Both the position numbers and the translations under genes were made by a program. Shown here one piece after another: positions 1-10,203 of a stretch of 64,000 nucleotides of DNA. This DNA comes from Brachionus koreanus (lineage: Eukaryota > Rotifera > Eurotatoria > Ploima > Brachionidae). Below the pieces are notes generated by a model. That model searched no databases. It had not been told where the DNA came from and worked only from the letters and a program-made list of their open reading frames with translations. The stretch covers positions 1,004,994 through 1,068,993 of the forward strand of contig PJRA01000555.1 in NCBI GenBank assembly GCA_016987375.1. The letters are read 5' to 3'. Position 1 is the first letter of the stretch. Every line of letters starts with the position of its first letter.

Positions 1-819
1 AAAGCCCAAATTCTTCCTTAAACAAATAAAAAGTTGTTTATTCTCAACAAAAAAATTGCTTCAAACAAAAATTAATAACACATTGTTGGCCATTTTTTTA
101 TTCAATAAAGTCTCTTTTTTTTTGGTTTTTAAAGCAGATTTTAAATAGCTAAATGAATAGAATATTAAGATTGTAATGTTTAGTTTTCAGCTTGCTAAAC
201 ATGGTTTTTAAATTAAACAAAACGCTGGCGGATAAATTTGTTTGCTCAAAGTTTTATCTATTTGATTTAATCGATTTATTAATTTTATCATAAATTATAA
301 GTCTTATTCTAATAAAAAAACTGAACAATAAAAAATGAATAGGATGATGTTCTATGCAGAAATGAATCACTGTTCTCGATAGAATAAGAGAACAAATTAG
401 AGCTAAATGTGGCGCATCAATCAATCATACAAATCCTCAAGGTAGTTCAAGTCAAACTAAATTTTATTAAAATGTTCACTTAAATTGTTGTTGATTCAAA
501 GGGCGTCCAAACTGAATGCAAATTTTAATGCACAATTAAATATGTATCTATGGTCGCTCTCATTTATTTTGGCGCTAAATGACATATATTTATCTTTATT
601 TTTATTTCTTTCTCTCTTGTTCACTCACTCACACAAACACACACATACACACTCTTTTCTTTCTCATTTTTCTCGCACATACTTCAATTTTTATGTTTCA
701 TTATAAAAATAATAAATTAAAATTTTTTTATTTTTCCAATTCATTGTTGATTTAGTCGAGAAATTTCCAAGATAATTTAATTTAATTCACTAATTACGTT
801 TGTTGAGTGTGATTTGAAA

Positions 820-832
820 GAAAATTCCCGAA
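820..832 (+). promoter_or_regulatory. Perfect three-unit heat shock element
   Basis: The sequence reads GAAaaTTCccGAA, three alternating 5-bp units without mismatch, the consensus bound by trimeric HSF1. It lies 17 bp upstream of a TATA box and about 60 bp upstream of the start codon of a DNAJB6-like gene. The placement strongly suggests heat-inducible transcription. I saw no equally perfect element upstream of the other three J-protein genes. Confidence 0.8.
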
Positions 833-848
833 CAGTGCTTTAGCGGGA

Positions 849-856
849 TATAAAAA
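849..856 (+). promoter_or_regulatory. TATA box of first J-protein gene
   Basis: TATAAAAA, 44 bp before the ATG at 893 and just downstream of the heat shock element. Normal TATA-to-start spacing puts transcription initiation near 880 and implies a very short 5' leader. Confidence 0.65.
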
Positions 857-892
857 TTAAAAATAAATTCAATTAAATTTAGATTTGGAAAG

Positions 893-2408
893 ATGACCGG
901 AACAAAAAGCTTTTATGAGATACTTGAGCTTGACAGTTCGGCAAGCGAGTCGGAAATAAAGAAAGCCTACCGCCGCTTGGCGCTCAGATGGCATCCGGAC
1001 AAAAACCAGAACAACGCAAAAGAAGCCGAAATGCGCTTCAAAGAAATATCCGAGGCCTACGAGGTCCTGTCCGATAGTAAGTGCTTTGAGACAAAAATTC
1101 CGGACTACGACTACTCGACCAATTACCAGGACTACTTCGAGTGGCTAGAGCAGGAAAAAAATCGCGCTACTAAGCACCAGTTTTATGCAGAAACCAAAGG
1201 CTGCAAGACTGCTTCATTCACAGTTCCCAATCAGCGCAAATATAGGCACGAGTTTAGGCCCAAAAAGACCCATTTTCAGACCTATTCTAGAGATGAAGTG
1301 CAGCAGTTAATTGACTCTATTGTCGATGATCCTAAATGGTGGGTCCACTTCACCCGACCCCCTGGTCACTCGGCCAAAATTCCCTGCGAATTCGACACCC
1401 GCTCTTTTAGGTCTAAGCTAAAAAAACCCACAAGGACTAAGCCTAAGTCTCAAAGACCTAGAAAAAAGCCACTCTCTAAGCCAAATAGATGCAGAAAAAA
1501 AAAATTAAAAAAATTTCTTTTTTCTTATCTCTATTGTTTAGCTGTTAAAAAGGATAAAAAATTTATTCTTAAACTTCTAAGACTATTTAAAAATCGAACA
1601 GAAAAATTAAAATTATTTAGTAAGATTTTATTAGTAGTTTTTTTTTTTTTTTAGTTTGAAAATAAATTAATATAGATTTAGCTCTATTTTTAACCGGAAT
1701 AGAAATTAATAATTTAAAAAAAAAAAAAAAATTTTAATTTTTTTTATTTTACAAAAAGAAAATAAAAGAGAAATTTATGACAAATATGGAAAAGAAGGTT
1801 TAATTAGAGGATCAGGTGGATCCGGTGCTGACTTTGATTTTGACATTTCGAGCTTTTTCAATGGAAGAAGAGGAACACCGTCCGGCTTTAGATTCAGAAG
1901 TCCGGCAGATATTTTCGAAGAGTTTTTCGGCACCAGCAACATTTTTGACTTAATGGGTAAAATAAAATTCCCCAAAAATTAAATATTTTTTTCTAAAAAA
2001 TTTATTTTAGACAATGATTTAATGTTTTCGTCAGGCTCCAGAGACAATCAAAAAAGATCACAAAAAAACAGAAATGGAAACGCTCAGACAAATTTGATTC
2101 ATTCTATGTTTGGCTTTCCGGGCGGTGGCGACTTGGGCTCAGGCTTTGCCTCTTTTTCGTCCTTTTCTTCCATGGGCGGCACTGGTCATGGTCTGATGAA
2201 GTCAACCTCTAAATCTACCAAAATGGTTAATGGAAAAAAATTTGTCACCACAAAGTATTTTTTGAATTTTGAATTTTTGTGTCCAACTTAGTTTCTATTT
2301 TTAAGAGTCGTTGAAAATGGTGTCGAGACTGTGATTACAGAAGAGGACGGCGTGGTCAAGTCTAAAACAGTGAATGGCGTGCCTCAATCGATTGAGTATA
2401 GAAAATAG
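893..2408 (+). CDS. DNAJB6: DNAJB6-like J-domain co-chaperone (four exons, alternative intronic end)
   Basis: Class B J-protein that would stimulate Hsp70 ATPase and hold aggregation-prone clients. Exons by frame and splice consensus: 893-1076, 1759-1956, 2011-2254, 2306-2408, giving 242 aa. The J domain covers residues 1-70 with the HPD motif in RWHPDKN. A G/F-type middle ([13 protein letters not shown]) follows, then a short Ser-rich part, then the DNAJB6/B2-type tail ([30 protein letters not shown]). Exons are GC-richer than the surroundings and resemble those of the copy at 41.3 kb. A heat shock element and TATA box sit at its promoter. Oddity: intron 1 (1077-1758) stays open in frame for 192 codons to a stop at 1652-1654, with AATAAA at 1661, so a second isoform is possible. 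A poly(A) signal for the long form is at about 2495. Confidence 0.88.
1077..1654 (+). CDS. Possible alternative C-terminus of the J-protein, read from intron 1
   Basis: If the donor at 1077 is not used, the frame continues from the J domain for 192 codons. The first 120 or so codons have balanced, GC-richer composition unlike other introns here, with varied residues ([24 protein letters not shown]). A strongly basic Lys/Arg/Pro stretch follows, then low-complexity sequence. AATAAA at 1661-1666 follows the stop, so premature polyadenylation would make a 253-aa J-domain protein lacking the DNAJB6 tail. Human DNAJB6 also has isoforms differing by alternative terminal exons. I do not recognise the tail. 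It could be a dead exon, but no stop interrupts it. Confidence 0.45.
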
Positions 2409-3007
2409 ACTGAACCAAACATTCTAAATTATAAAGTTTTTTTTTTTTTTGTACACTCAAGTTTTATTAAAACATATTAAAATTAATTAATTTAAATAAA
2501 AAAATTTAGTTGAGATTGAATTTGTGTTAAGAATTAATCTTATTTTTTCTAAAAAAAATTTTATTTTTATCATGAGCCTAATGACATTGTAACTTTTTTT
2601 TTTCAACATTATTTAAATAAATATCTATTTAAAAAAATTTAAATTTTGAAAAAAGAATGAAAAATTTATCAAATGACTGGCCTTTGAATGTAAAAAGAAA
2701 AAAAATTTAAGGTGTGCATTTACTTATTTATTTTTTTTAATAAATTATTAATCAATTTTAAATTAAAAAATGAAAAAAGAGTTCAAATATTTCGAAGCTG
2801 TTTATTCCATTAATAAATAATTGTGAGTTCAAAAATAGAAAAATTATTATAAATGATTAAACATAATTTTAAATTTCAATATTCTTATTTAATCAGTGTC
2901 AAAATTTGAATAATTTTTTATAGGTACAGGCATAAATTAAAGCTATACAAAGCTTTATAGTCGAAAAAAAATTTATTGAGATTTAAATTAATTAGTGCTG
3001 TAAAATA
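2409..3007. other. Intergenic, no gene
   Basis: AT-rich spacer between two tandem J-protein genes. It contains the poly(A) signal of the upstream gene near 2495 and many A/T runs. No open frame of note on either strand. Confidence 0.6.
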
Positions 3008-3703
3008 ATGGCTGAAGAAAGCTATTATAAAATTCTAGAAATAAGTGAAAATGCTAGTCAGGAAGAAATAAAAAAAGCCTATCGAAGGTTGGCGCTCAGA
3101 TGGCATCCGGACAAAAATCCGCAAAATAAAGAGCTGGCTGAGCGAAAATTCAAAGAAATAACGGAAGCATACGAAATTTTGTCTGATGCTGAGAAGAAAA
3201 AAATCTATGATCAGTATGGTAAAGCAGGTCCAGGCCAACTGAGAACTTCGACTGGAAGCCCATTTGCCAATTACCATAATGGAGTTTCGGTCCGAGTATT
3301 CAATTTTAGAGACCCAGATGAAGTTTTTAGAGAATTTTTCAATAGTGATATTTATGATTTTTTCAAAATGGACCGAGTTGCTTCTCCGTGGGGTTTTCAA
3401 AGTTCACTCTTTACACATGATCCATTTGGTGATGATTTTATTTCAGTAGCACCTTTAAGTTCAGCTTCCAAAACAACAACAGTTAAAATTATAAATGGTA
3501 AAAAATATGAGACAATTAGAATACGTGAAGGAAATAAGGAAACTGTTATTGAAAAGGAAAATGGTCGAATTAAATCGAAAAGTGTTAATGGAAAAGCTGA
3601 AATATTTCAAAAAAGTCCCGAGCCTGAACCAGAGGTTAAAAATAGAAAAAATTCATCGAGTTTATTAAAAGGAGTTAAAAGGTTGTTTAAATCAAATAAA
3701 TAA
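3008..3703 (+). CDS. DNAJB6-like J-protein, intronless paralog
   Basis: Predicted 231-aa J-domain co-chaperone. The J domain covers residues 2-70 and has HPD in RWHPDKN. The middle region has [10 protein letters not shown] in place of the usual DPxxVFxEFF. The DNAJB6-type tail is recognisable ([31 protein letters not shown]), followed by a Lys-rich end. It is uninterrupted where the genes at 893 and 41337 carry introns. Its codons are much more AT-rich than theirs. It may be a retrocopy that became a gene or a paralog that lost introns. No clear heat shock element upstream. Similarity to the minus-strand copy at 4392-5048 suggests these two are the closer pair. Confidence 0.85.
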   Translation: MAEESYYKILEISENASQEEIKKAYRRLALRWHPDKNPQNKELAERKFKEITEAYEILSDAEKKKIYDQYGKAGPGQLRTSTGSPFANYHNGVSVRVFNFRDPDEVFREFFNSDIYDFFKMDRVASPWGFQSSLFTHDPFGDDFISVAPLSSASKTTTVKIINGKKYETIRIREGNKETVIEKENGRIKSKSVNGKAEIFQKSPEPEPEVKNRKNSSSLLKGVKRLFKSNK

Positions 3704-4391
3704 ATTATTATTTTATATTTTTATTTTATTTTTTGTTCTAGAAAATAAATTAAATTTAAAACTAGTAAATAAAATTTTTCATCTGACAAAAACTCTCTCT
3801 CAAGTGAATTTGTAATTTCTTTCACCAACACTTATTTCGTTATTTTTCAGCTATATTGGCAAAATCATACCAAGTGATATTCAAATAGCTCTTTTCACGG
3901 ACAATCAGACAAAATATGAACAGATATTGTGAAAGAGCTGAAATATACAAAAACTCTTTGTCAATTTGTAAAATCAAATCTTTTTTCGTTGGCAATTAAA
4001 CTATGTGTTCATTTCGTTACTATGCTCAACCCAACAAAATCACATCTGACCTTCAAAAATTAAATAATTAAAAATATTTTTGATTTAAGATATGATTGAA
4101 AAAAAAATTATAAAAAATTATTAAATTTATTGAAGCTAGACTTATTAGAGGTTATGTCAAAGATAATTTGATGAAACACAATCTGATGATTAACTTAGCT
4201 TTTATCACTCAAATTAAGTCTACTATTTATTCAATGGGTTAAAATTAATTAGAAAGCAAAATAGAATTTAGCTCGGCTTTTTTCCCAATAAATAATAACT
4301 AGCCACTAATTTTAAATTTAAATTTCTCTTGTTAAAATACTTTATTTTTACAAAATAATAATAAATAGTGAAAAATTTGGTAATAAAATTT
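3704..4391. other. Intergenic between convergent J-protein genes
   Basis: No gene. Around 3880-3950 an imperfect hairpin pairs AGCTCTTTTCAC with GTGAAAGAGCT across about 40 bases. Otherwise AT-rich, with convergent 3' ends of the two neighbouring genes. Confidence 0.5.
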
Positions 4392-5048
4392 TTATTGCCT
4401 GATGGCCTCTAAATTTTGTGGCTGTCCATTAATTGTCTTTGACTTAACAACACCATTTTCTTTTTTAATAACAGTTTCAACACCTCCTTCCTGTATTTTT
4501 ATAGTCTCGTATTTTTTTCCATTAACAACTCTGGTCGAACTACAAGTTGAACTAACATTGAGTGGTGTGTCAAAGTCATCTTGGTCAAAACGAGAATTAA
4601 AATTTCTAAATGAAGAAGAAAAACCTCTGTCATTAAAAATGTCGGTACCAAAAGCGAATGGCTGCGAGTTGAAAAATGAATTTTGAAATTGATTTCCAAA
4701 CCGATTGTTGAAAATATCAAAAATGTTTGTTCCTGCAAAAAAGTCTCTGAAAACATCGTTTGGATCTCGAAATCTTGCAAATAAATCAGAGCCGAATGGG
4801 CTCTCTGGCGACATTTCAGCTTCATCGGGCTTTAGTGTACCATACCGGTCATAGATCTCCTTTTTTCTCGGATCAGACAAAACTTCATACGCCTCAGACA
4901 CTTTTTTAAATTCATATTCAGCTAATTCTTTATTTTCCGGATTTTTGTCTGGATGCCATATCAATGCAAGTCGTCTGTAAGCCTTTCTAATTTCCTCTTG
5001 ACTCGCATTTCCATTCAATTCTAGAATATCATAATAATTTTCTTCCAT
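4392..5048 (-). CDS. DNAJB6-like J-protein, intronless paralog
   Basis: Predicted 218-aa J-domain co-chaperone. J domain residues 2-68 with HPD in IWHPDKN. Central [12 protein letters not shown] and Phe/Asn-rich stretch. Tail [13 protein letters not shown] with [18 protein letters not shown], the DNAJB6-type C-terminal beta region. It lacks introns and is AT-rich like the gene at 3008, to which it is convergent. A TATAAAAATAA sequence at 5101-5091 lies about 50 bp upstream of the start codon, with a CCAAT-like box further up. The clustering with two relatives indicates local duplication. Confidence 0.85.
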   Translation of the reverse strand: MEENYYDILELNGNASQEEIRKAYRRLALIWHPDKNPENKELAEYEFKKVSEAYEVLSDPRKKEIYDRYGTLKPDEAEMSPESPFGSDLFARFRDPNDVFRDFFAGTNIFDIFNNRFGNQFQNSFFNSQPFAFGTDIFNDRGFSSSFRNFNSRFDQDDFDTPLNVSSTCSSTRVVNGKKYETIKIQEGGVETVIKKENGVVKSKTINGQPQNLEAIRQ

Positions 5049-5301
5049 TTTTTCAAAAAATATATTAGTTTAAAATTAATCATGACTGCTTTATTTTTAT
5101 ACTTGAGATAAGATTTAGTCAAAGGATTGGTCCCAATAGGCTGTATATTCGCCAGTCTCATTATAATTTATTTGAATAAATTTAAACCTTTTATTTGCAT
5201 TAAAAATATTAGTAATTTTTAACAAAAACAAAAAAAAATTTTTTTTTTTTTTTCAAATTATATTTTATTAAAATTTAATTTACAAAACTAAAAAATTCAA
5301 A

Positions 5302-6864
5302 TCAATAAATAACAAGATTATTGTTTTCAGTTTCATGTTTGAACAAAAAATCGTCCAAATTCTCATTTAAATGATGTTCTTGTCCCAAATAGTCATCTGT
5401 GTATACTTGATTATAATTTGCGTTCATCTTTACCAATTTTGTCTTGTCATCACTATTCTCTAGTATGTCCGATAGTAGAGAATTGAATCCATTTGAGCCA
5501 AATATTGAATTTGGATCTAGTTTAACAATTTTGATTTTTACATTTTTTGATTTTAATTTTTCTTGTAATTTTTTTTCAAATTCATGCACATCCAAATCAT
5601 CTGTGTCCTTGAATATTTCAGTTGTTTCACTCACAATCGGACTTTCTTCAGCATCAATTTTGCCAGACTCAAAATTATCCAAAATAGTGTCCAATTTTTT
5701 CGATATTTTGTCAAATATTTGATCATTTTTGCTTATCTGCGTATTTGTTTCCTCAATAATGCTATTTAACTTGTCCAAATTTTTGTCCGTTTTGACCTCC
5801 TCGGTCTTGGCCTTTAAATTTTCCAATTTTTTCTCACTTGTGTCAAGCTCTTGCTGTAATTCTTTGTTAATATCTGTCAATTGGTCGATATCGGACAAAA
5901 TTTTCGATTCCTCTCCACTTGCTTGCTCGTTTTGGGCCTCTTTTCTAGCCAAATAGCTCTCATAGGCTTGATCGCTAACCACTGGACTGCATTTTAAATC
6001 ATGGCTTACTTGTCTAATGCTAAAATTTGGCACCGAGCATAAAGAACGAGTGCGAACAAAAATTTCATACACACAAGTCTCTATTTCACTGATCATCTCT
6101 ATTCTGTCCAAGCCTCTTTCCTCACAAAATAGCTTAAAATTTTTGTATTAATTTCAAAATTTGAAAAAAAAAAATTTTTTTTTTGATTTATTTTTTATTT
6201 TTGTTACCTTAACAGTTGTTTTTCTCGGTTTACCAGTCAACTCACACAAACTGCCATCTTCAAAATATTGTTCATGATAAAGAATGTCCGATCTAGTCGG
6301 ATACTTTTTTGTCTCATTAGCACTTAGCCAGTCAAAATCATGACTATAATTTCCAAGATTAATTTTTTTGCCTTCTATACTTCCGTTAGCGAGTAAATGG
6401 TATTGATTGATAAGCTTGCCGAAACAGAATTCGTAAGTCCACCAACCATTATTTTTTAGCAAGCAAGCATTGGAATTGTTCAGTTTGGACATTTGTTGTT
6501 TTACTTTAGAGTCAATTAGCGTAAAGTTAAAGCTTTGTTTGTCTGGTTGTGAGACAAAATTTTCGTCTTTGTGGTTTGAATTGGTGAACAAAGTTAATAA
6601 AGCATTTTCTTCCATACTCGGCTGAATCTCTTCTTCCAAAGTTTGTACCGGTTCGAATGAGCAAGCAAAAAGCTGACCATTCGATGATTTTAATGAAATT
6701 GTGCTTGTTTTCAAAGACTGAATGGACGACAAAGACTGGATATTTTGATCTATATCGATCTGATAGCGCACGTTATCCAACTCATATGGGTCTAATTTAG
6801 ACAGATCAGAGGCCAACGCACAGTATATCACATAGCTTAAAAATGTTTGAATGACAAAAATCAT
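5302..6864 (-). CDS. OS9: OS-9-like ER lectin with MRH domain
   Basis: Likely the glycan-reading lectin that delivers misfolded glycoproteins to the HRD1-SEL1L ubiquitin ligase in ERAD. Two exons, 6864-6208 and 6132-5302, joined in phase 0, give 495 aa. An N-terminal signal peptide (residues 1-18) is followed by a divergent linker. The MRH domain starts at about residue 134 (NACLLKNNGWWTYEFCFGK) and runs through YHEQYFEDGSLCELTGKPR into exon 2 (ETCVYEIFVRTRSLC), with the paired cysteines expected of the fold. The C-terminal half is acidic and coiled-coil forming. Only one MRH domain is visible, which favours OS-9 over ERLEC1. No KDEL-type ending. The assignment rests on MRH motif order. Confidence 0.8.
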
Positions 6865-7504
6865 TTTTGATTTATGAAATTAGTTGAAATAAATTATTTT
6901 ATTATTTTTTCTATTGTTTTTATTTATTTCTTTATAAACATTACTTTTAGAAAGTTACGTGTAAAACAAATATTAATTAACTGCTTGATGTTTTTGCTTA
7001 TTTAATTTCGAATTTCAGATTTTTTAAAATAGTTAAGAATAAAAATTTAAAAAAAACTAAATTTAATATGGTTTGATCTGGTCTATGAAATAAAAATTTA
7101 GAATAAAATAAATAAATTTTTTGAAAAAAAATTTGGTCAAGTTTTCATTTTAGAGTTGGCATAATAATGGTTTATATCCTTCAATATATAAATGGGTTCA
7201 CATTTATTGTCATAAATCAGCTCTGGGTTTGTTGACTTCGAGTTGGGTCTCGAATTGGTGAAGAAATTTGAAAGTGATTAACAAATTCAAGTATCATCTT
7301 CAACATTAAACATTGTCTCATTGGATTTTGTTGAAATAGATGATTAAAGGTGAAAAATTTTGACTGTAATAATGATTCAAGATTGTTTAAATCATGATTT
7401 AGTGTAAATTTTTTTTAAAGGTATTGAAAAATGATTTTTTTATAATTTTACTAAAGGATGAGATAAAAGAATATCCAAGTTTTAATAATAGATTCGATTT
7501 AAGA
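6865..7504. other. Intergenic, no gene
   Basis: AT-rich upstream flank of the OS-9-like gene. No open frame or RNA gene that I can support. Confidence 0.5.
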
Positions 7505-8155
7505 CCCTTTTTTTTCTTATTCATTTAATCATTTTACTAAGTTAAAAAAATATATAAATACAAAGAGATGTAAAGTAATTTAAAGAACTAACAGGTGAGT
7601 CATGATGTTTTGCAAAATATTCAAATCAAGATTAATTTAATATGATCAGAAAATCGGACAAGGCTTAAATTTTACGAAATTATAAATATTTTATCTATGT
7701 ATTTTTTTTTAGTTATGGTTCTGGATTAGTGCATTGCTTGAACGCTCTAGGCCTTCAGGCGCACCTGGTACCTTTTGAAGGGAGTGTCCCCTGACTTGAT
7801 TTTTTATTTTTTTTTATAAAGAATTTAATTTATGAATGATTTAGCTATCTAAATCGCTCCAGATCATTATTTTCTGATTATCAATACTTAAAATAATGTA
7901 TAATAAACAGTTCTTTGTGCAGCTTGACCATCTAAAATATCAGTTATCTGCTTGACGGATTTACCCTTTAAATAGTGAGCAATAGCCAGTTGTAGATAAA
8001 ATGTTTATAATTTCGTAAAATTTAATCCTTGTCCGATTTTCTGATCATATTAAATTAATCTTGATTTGAATATTTTGCAAAACATCATAATTCACCTGTT
8101 AGTTCTGTTAAAAATGGTGTATGCCATTTATATTTATTCAATAAACTAAACTAAA
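7505..8155 (+). repeat. LINE-type 3' tail repeat, split by a nested TIR element
   Basis: The flanks of the nested element (7505-7583 and 8108-8155) read as one copy of an interspersed repeat. It starts TTCTTATTCATTTAATCATT and ends GGTGTATGCC..TTATTCAATAAACTAAACTA. Related copies are at 39880-40008 (+) and 57890-57720 (-). The shared end with an AATAAACTAA tail suggests the 3' end of a retroelement, but no reverse transcriptase is attached in any copy here. Confidence 0.6.
7584..8107. mobile_element. 524-bp MITE-like element with about 110-bp inverted repeats and TTAA target site
   Basis: The left arm (7584-7697) and right arm (about 7996-8107) are inverted copies with few differences. Both begin from the outside AGAACTAACAGGTGA and include TTTTGCAAAATATTCAAATC. 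TTAA flanks both ends (7580-7583, 8108-8111), as expected of piggyBac-type target duplication. The 300-bp centre has no transposase frame, so it would need an enzyme in trans. It is inserted inside another repeat. Confidence 0.75.
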
Positions 8156-8618
8156 TTATGAGATTTTTTGATAAATGAACTTTCTCATACGTTTCTCATC
8201 TTGACGAGATAGTGTCCTATTTAAAGAAATTTAAATATTTATTTTATGCAAAAATAGTGGCAACAAAATATGTTATAATATGTTGAAGAATTGTTTTAAA
8301 TTATTATTTATGGTAGTTTATTTAAATTTTTTTGTTCAATTTGTATTTGAATTTCACAAAACCCTCTTAATTTTTTTTGTTTTGAAAGAAAGTTAAATTT
8401 TTTAAAATCTAAAAAATTAAATTGAAAATATAAACTAAAAATTTTTTATTTTTATTCATTTGTTTAGGACAATAAAAATTATGAGAAAAAAAATATTTAT
8501 AAAATTTTATTAATTGACTGATTTAGAAAAATAAAAAAAAAATAGAATTAGTTTTTAAATAGAAAAAATTTTTTTTAATAAAACAAAAAGGCCTTTTAGT
8601 AATGATAAATTTCATATA
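8156..8618. other. Intergenic, no gene
   Basis: AT-rich DNA between the nested repeat and the 3' end of the apyrase gene. Nothing recognisable. Confidence 0.5.
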
Positions 8619-10203
8619 TCAAAAATGATTATTTAATTCATTTATTAAATAGCCAAGATTCCAACCAACATCGTATCCATTTATCTTAGAAAAATAAATA
8701 AATTTAAGCTTAAAGAAAAATAAAAATTTACTTTTTCAACAAATTTTATTCTTTCAAATGTAGTTATACCAAACTTGGCTAACAATTCAATTATATAGAT
8801 ATTTTGAAAACACAAACTATCCAACCATGGTGCCAAATCGGCTTGGTAAATATTGTCTCTGGCGATCAAATCTTCATAGTTTGATTTGCACAACAATTCA
8901 GTAGCATTTCTAAAACCTTCAATGTCAGAATCAAAACTAGAATTAAACAATAAGTTGGAAGCTCGAACAGTGTAAAAAAAAACAGAAATTGCCTTTAAAT
9001 AGGAAATTTTTTAATTTTATAAAAATAAATTTAGAATAAATAAACTACATAAAACTCAACTCCAGTGGTATTTGGAAAAATAATGCTCTTAAACGAGCAA
9101 GCGTCTTGTCCAGTCTGACATTCTTTTTTACCATTAAGCAAATTTTTTACTTCAATTTGACATTGATCAAAATCAGAGCTTCCTTTAAGAGTCACATTAA
9201 AATCAGACAAATAACTTGACTGGTTCTTAATGCTTCCGCTGCCACATGGCGAACTCAATATATCCAAAGTTTGAAATTTTTTCTCAAAATTTTTTGGCAT
9301 ACAAGGTGATAAAACAAATTGTGAACTATTTGATATGTTAATTAAATTTGTCCTATAAACCAATTTAGCTTGGTCTATTCCAAAACACAAAAATGATTGA
9401 CTGTAAATGGAATAATTTTTTCCAAATAATTTTCTATTTAAATTATTAGTTATCGATTGATTTATGGGCACAAACGATATTTGAGTGGACGCACCACCAA
9501 GGTCCAAAATACCTTTAGTGCTTTCGTTTGAATCCTTTAATAAAAATGGTGGGAATAAATTTGTGAATTTTTTTTTAATTTTTTTTTCACCTTGTGAAAG
9601 TTTTTGCTCAAAAAATTTGCAGTTATCCAAGCATTTAAGGCTTCATCCCGGCCACTGATTGTCTCAACCTGAGACTCGTTTAAATACAAAAATCCTGACT
9701 TACTAAAAAAATGACGGATCATGTGAAAAATGCTGCTTGATACAGAAGGCGATCTCAGTTGGGAGAGACGCATTCCAGCTGTGGCTTTCAATGTGATCAG
9801 CGTTTGATTCCATTTGGCCGCAGGTACTAGCTTGTAGGCTTGGATCATACAATTGGAAAAAGAATGCTTCAATTGTGAGTAAGTTTTTATAGAGGAAATG
9901 CCTTTGTCTTAATGAAATACTAATTAGAGTTTTGTTCAAAATTATTGTTTGCTACCTTTGGTCCGACATGAGCCAATCTGACGCAAAGTAATGTTTGATT
10001 TAATGCTGTTTTTGAAGTCGTTCAAGAATTCATAGACGTACATTCGAGTGCCACTCGAACCAGCATCAAACTGAATAGCATACTTAAAAATAAATTAAAT
10101 AAAATCTCAAAAATTTAATAAATCTTTATTTTAATACATCGATTTCACTTCTAACTTTATCCAAATGGACTAGAAAAATTAAAAAAAGTATTTTTTGAAG
10201 CAT
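8619..10203 (-). CDS. ENTPD: Secreted CD39-family nucleoside triphosphate diphosphohydrolase (apyrase)
   Basis: Extracellular enzyme that would hydrolyse NTP/NDP and end purinergic signalling. Six exons: 10203-10138, 10082-9956, 9901-9591, 9534-9049, 8992-8732, 8684-8619; all frames join, 438 aa. Residues 1-20 are a hydrophobic signal peptide. Apyrase conserved regions appear in order: ACR1 DAGSSGTRMY (28-37), ACR3 ATAGMRL (104-110) with GRDEALNAWITANF after it, ACR4 GILDLGGASTQISF (from 176), and ACR5 DVGWNLGY (422-429). Cysteine spacing near the end resembles ENTPD1/2/3/8. Those enzymes have a C-terminal membrane helix, but here the protein stops nine residues after ACR5, so it should be soluble and secreted. 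Paralog identity within ENTPD is uncertain. Confidence 0.87.

Larger units (their letters stand above)
1..892. other. 5' flank of first J-protein gene; no supported gene
   Basis: AT-rich flank without a convincing gene. It holds a short CT/CA-rich low-complexity patch near 605-660. A 73-codon open frame runs through that patch and looks like chance. The last 80 bases contain the heat-shock element and TATA box listed separately. Confidence 0.6.

Noticed and set aside
485..706. 73-codon frame with Ser/His/Thr repeats
   Set aside because: It is translation of a CT/CA low-complexity tract and has no gene-like context.
7700..7800. Possible tRNA or small RNA gene in the GC-richer centre of the 7.6-kb element
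   Set aside because: No tRNA B-box (GGTTCGAANCC) or cloverleaf could be drawn; it belongs to the MITE interior.
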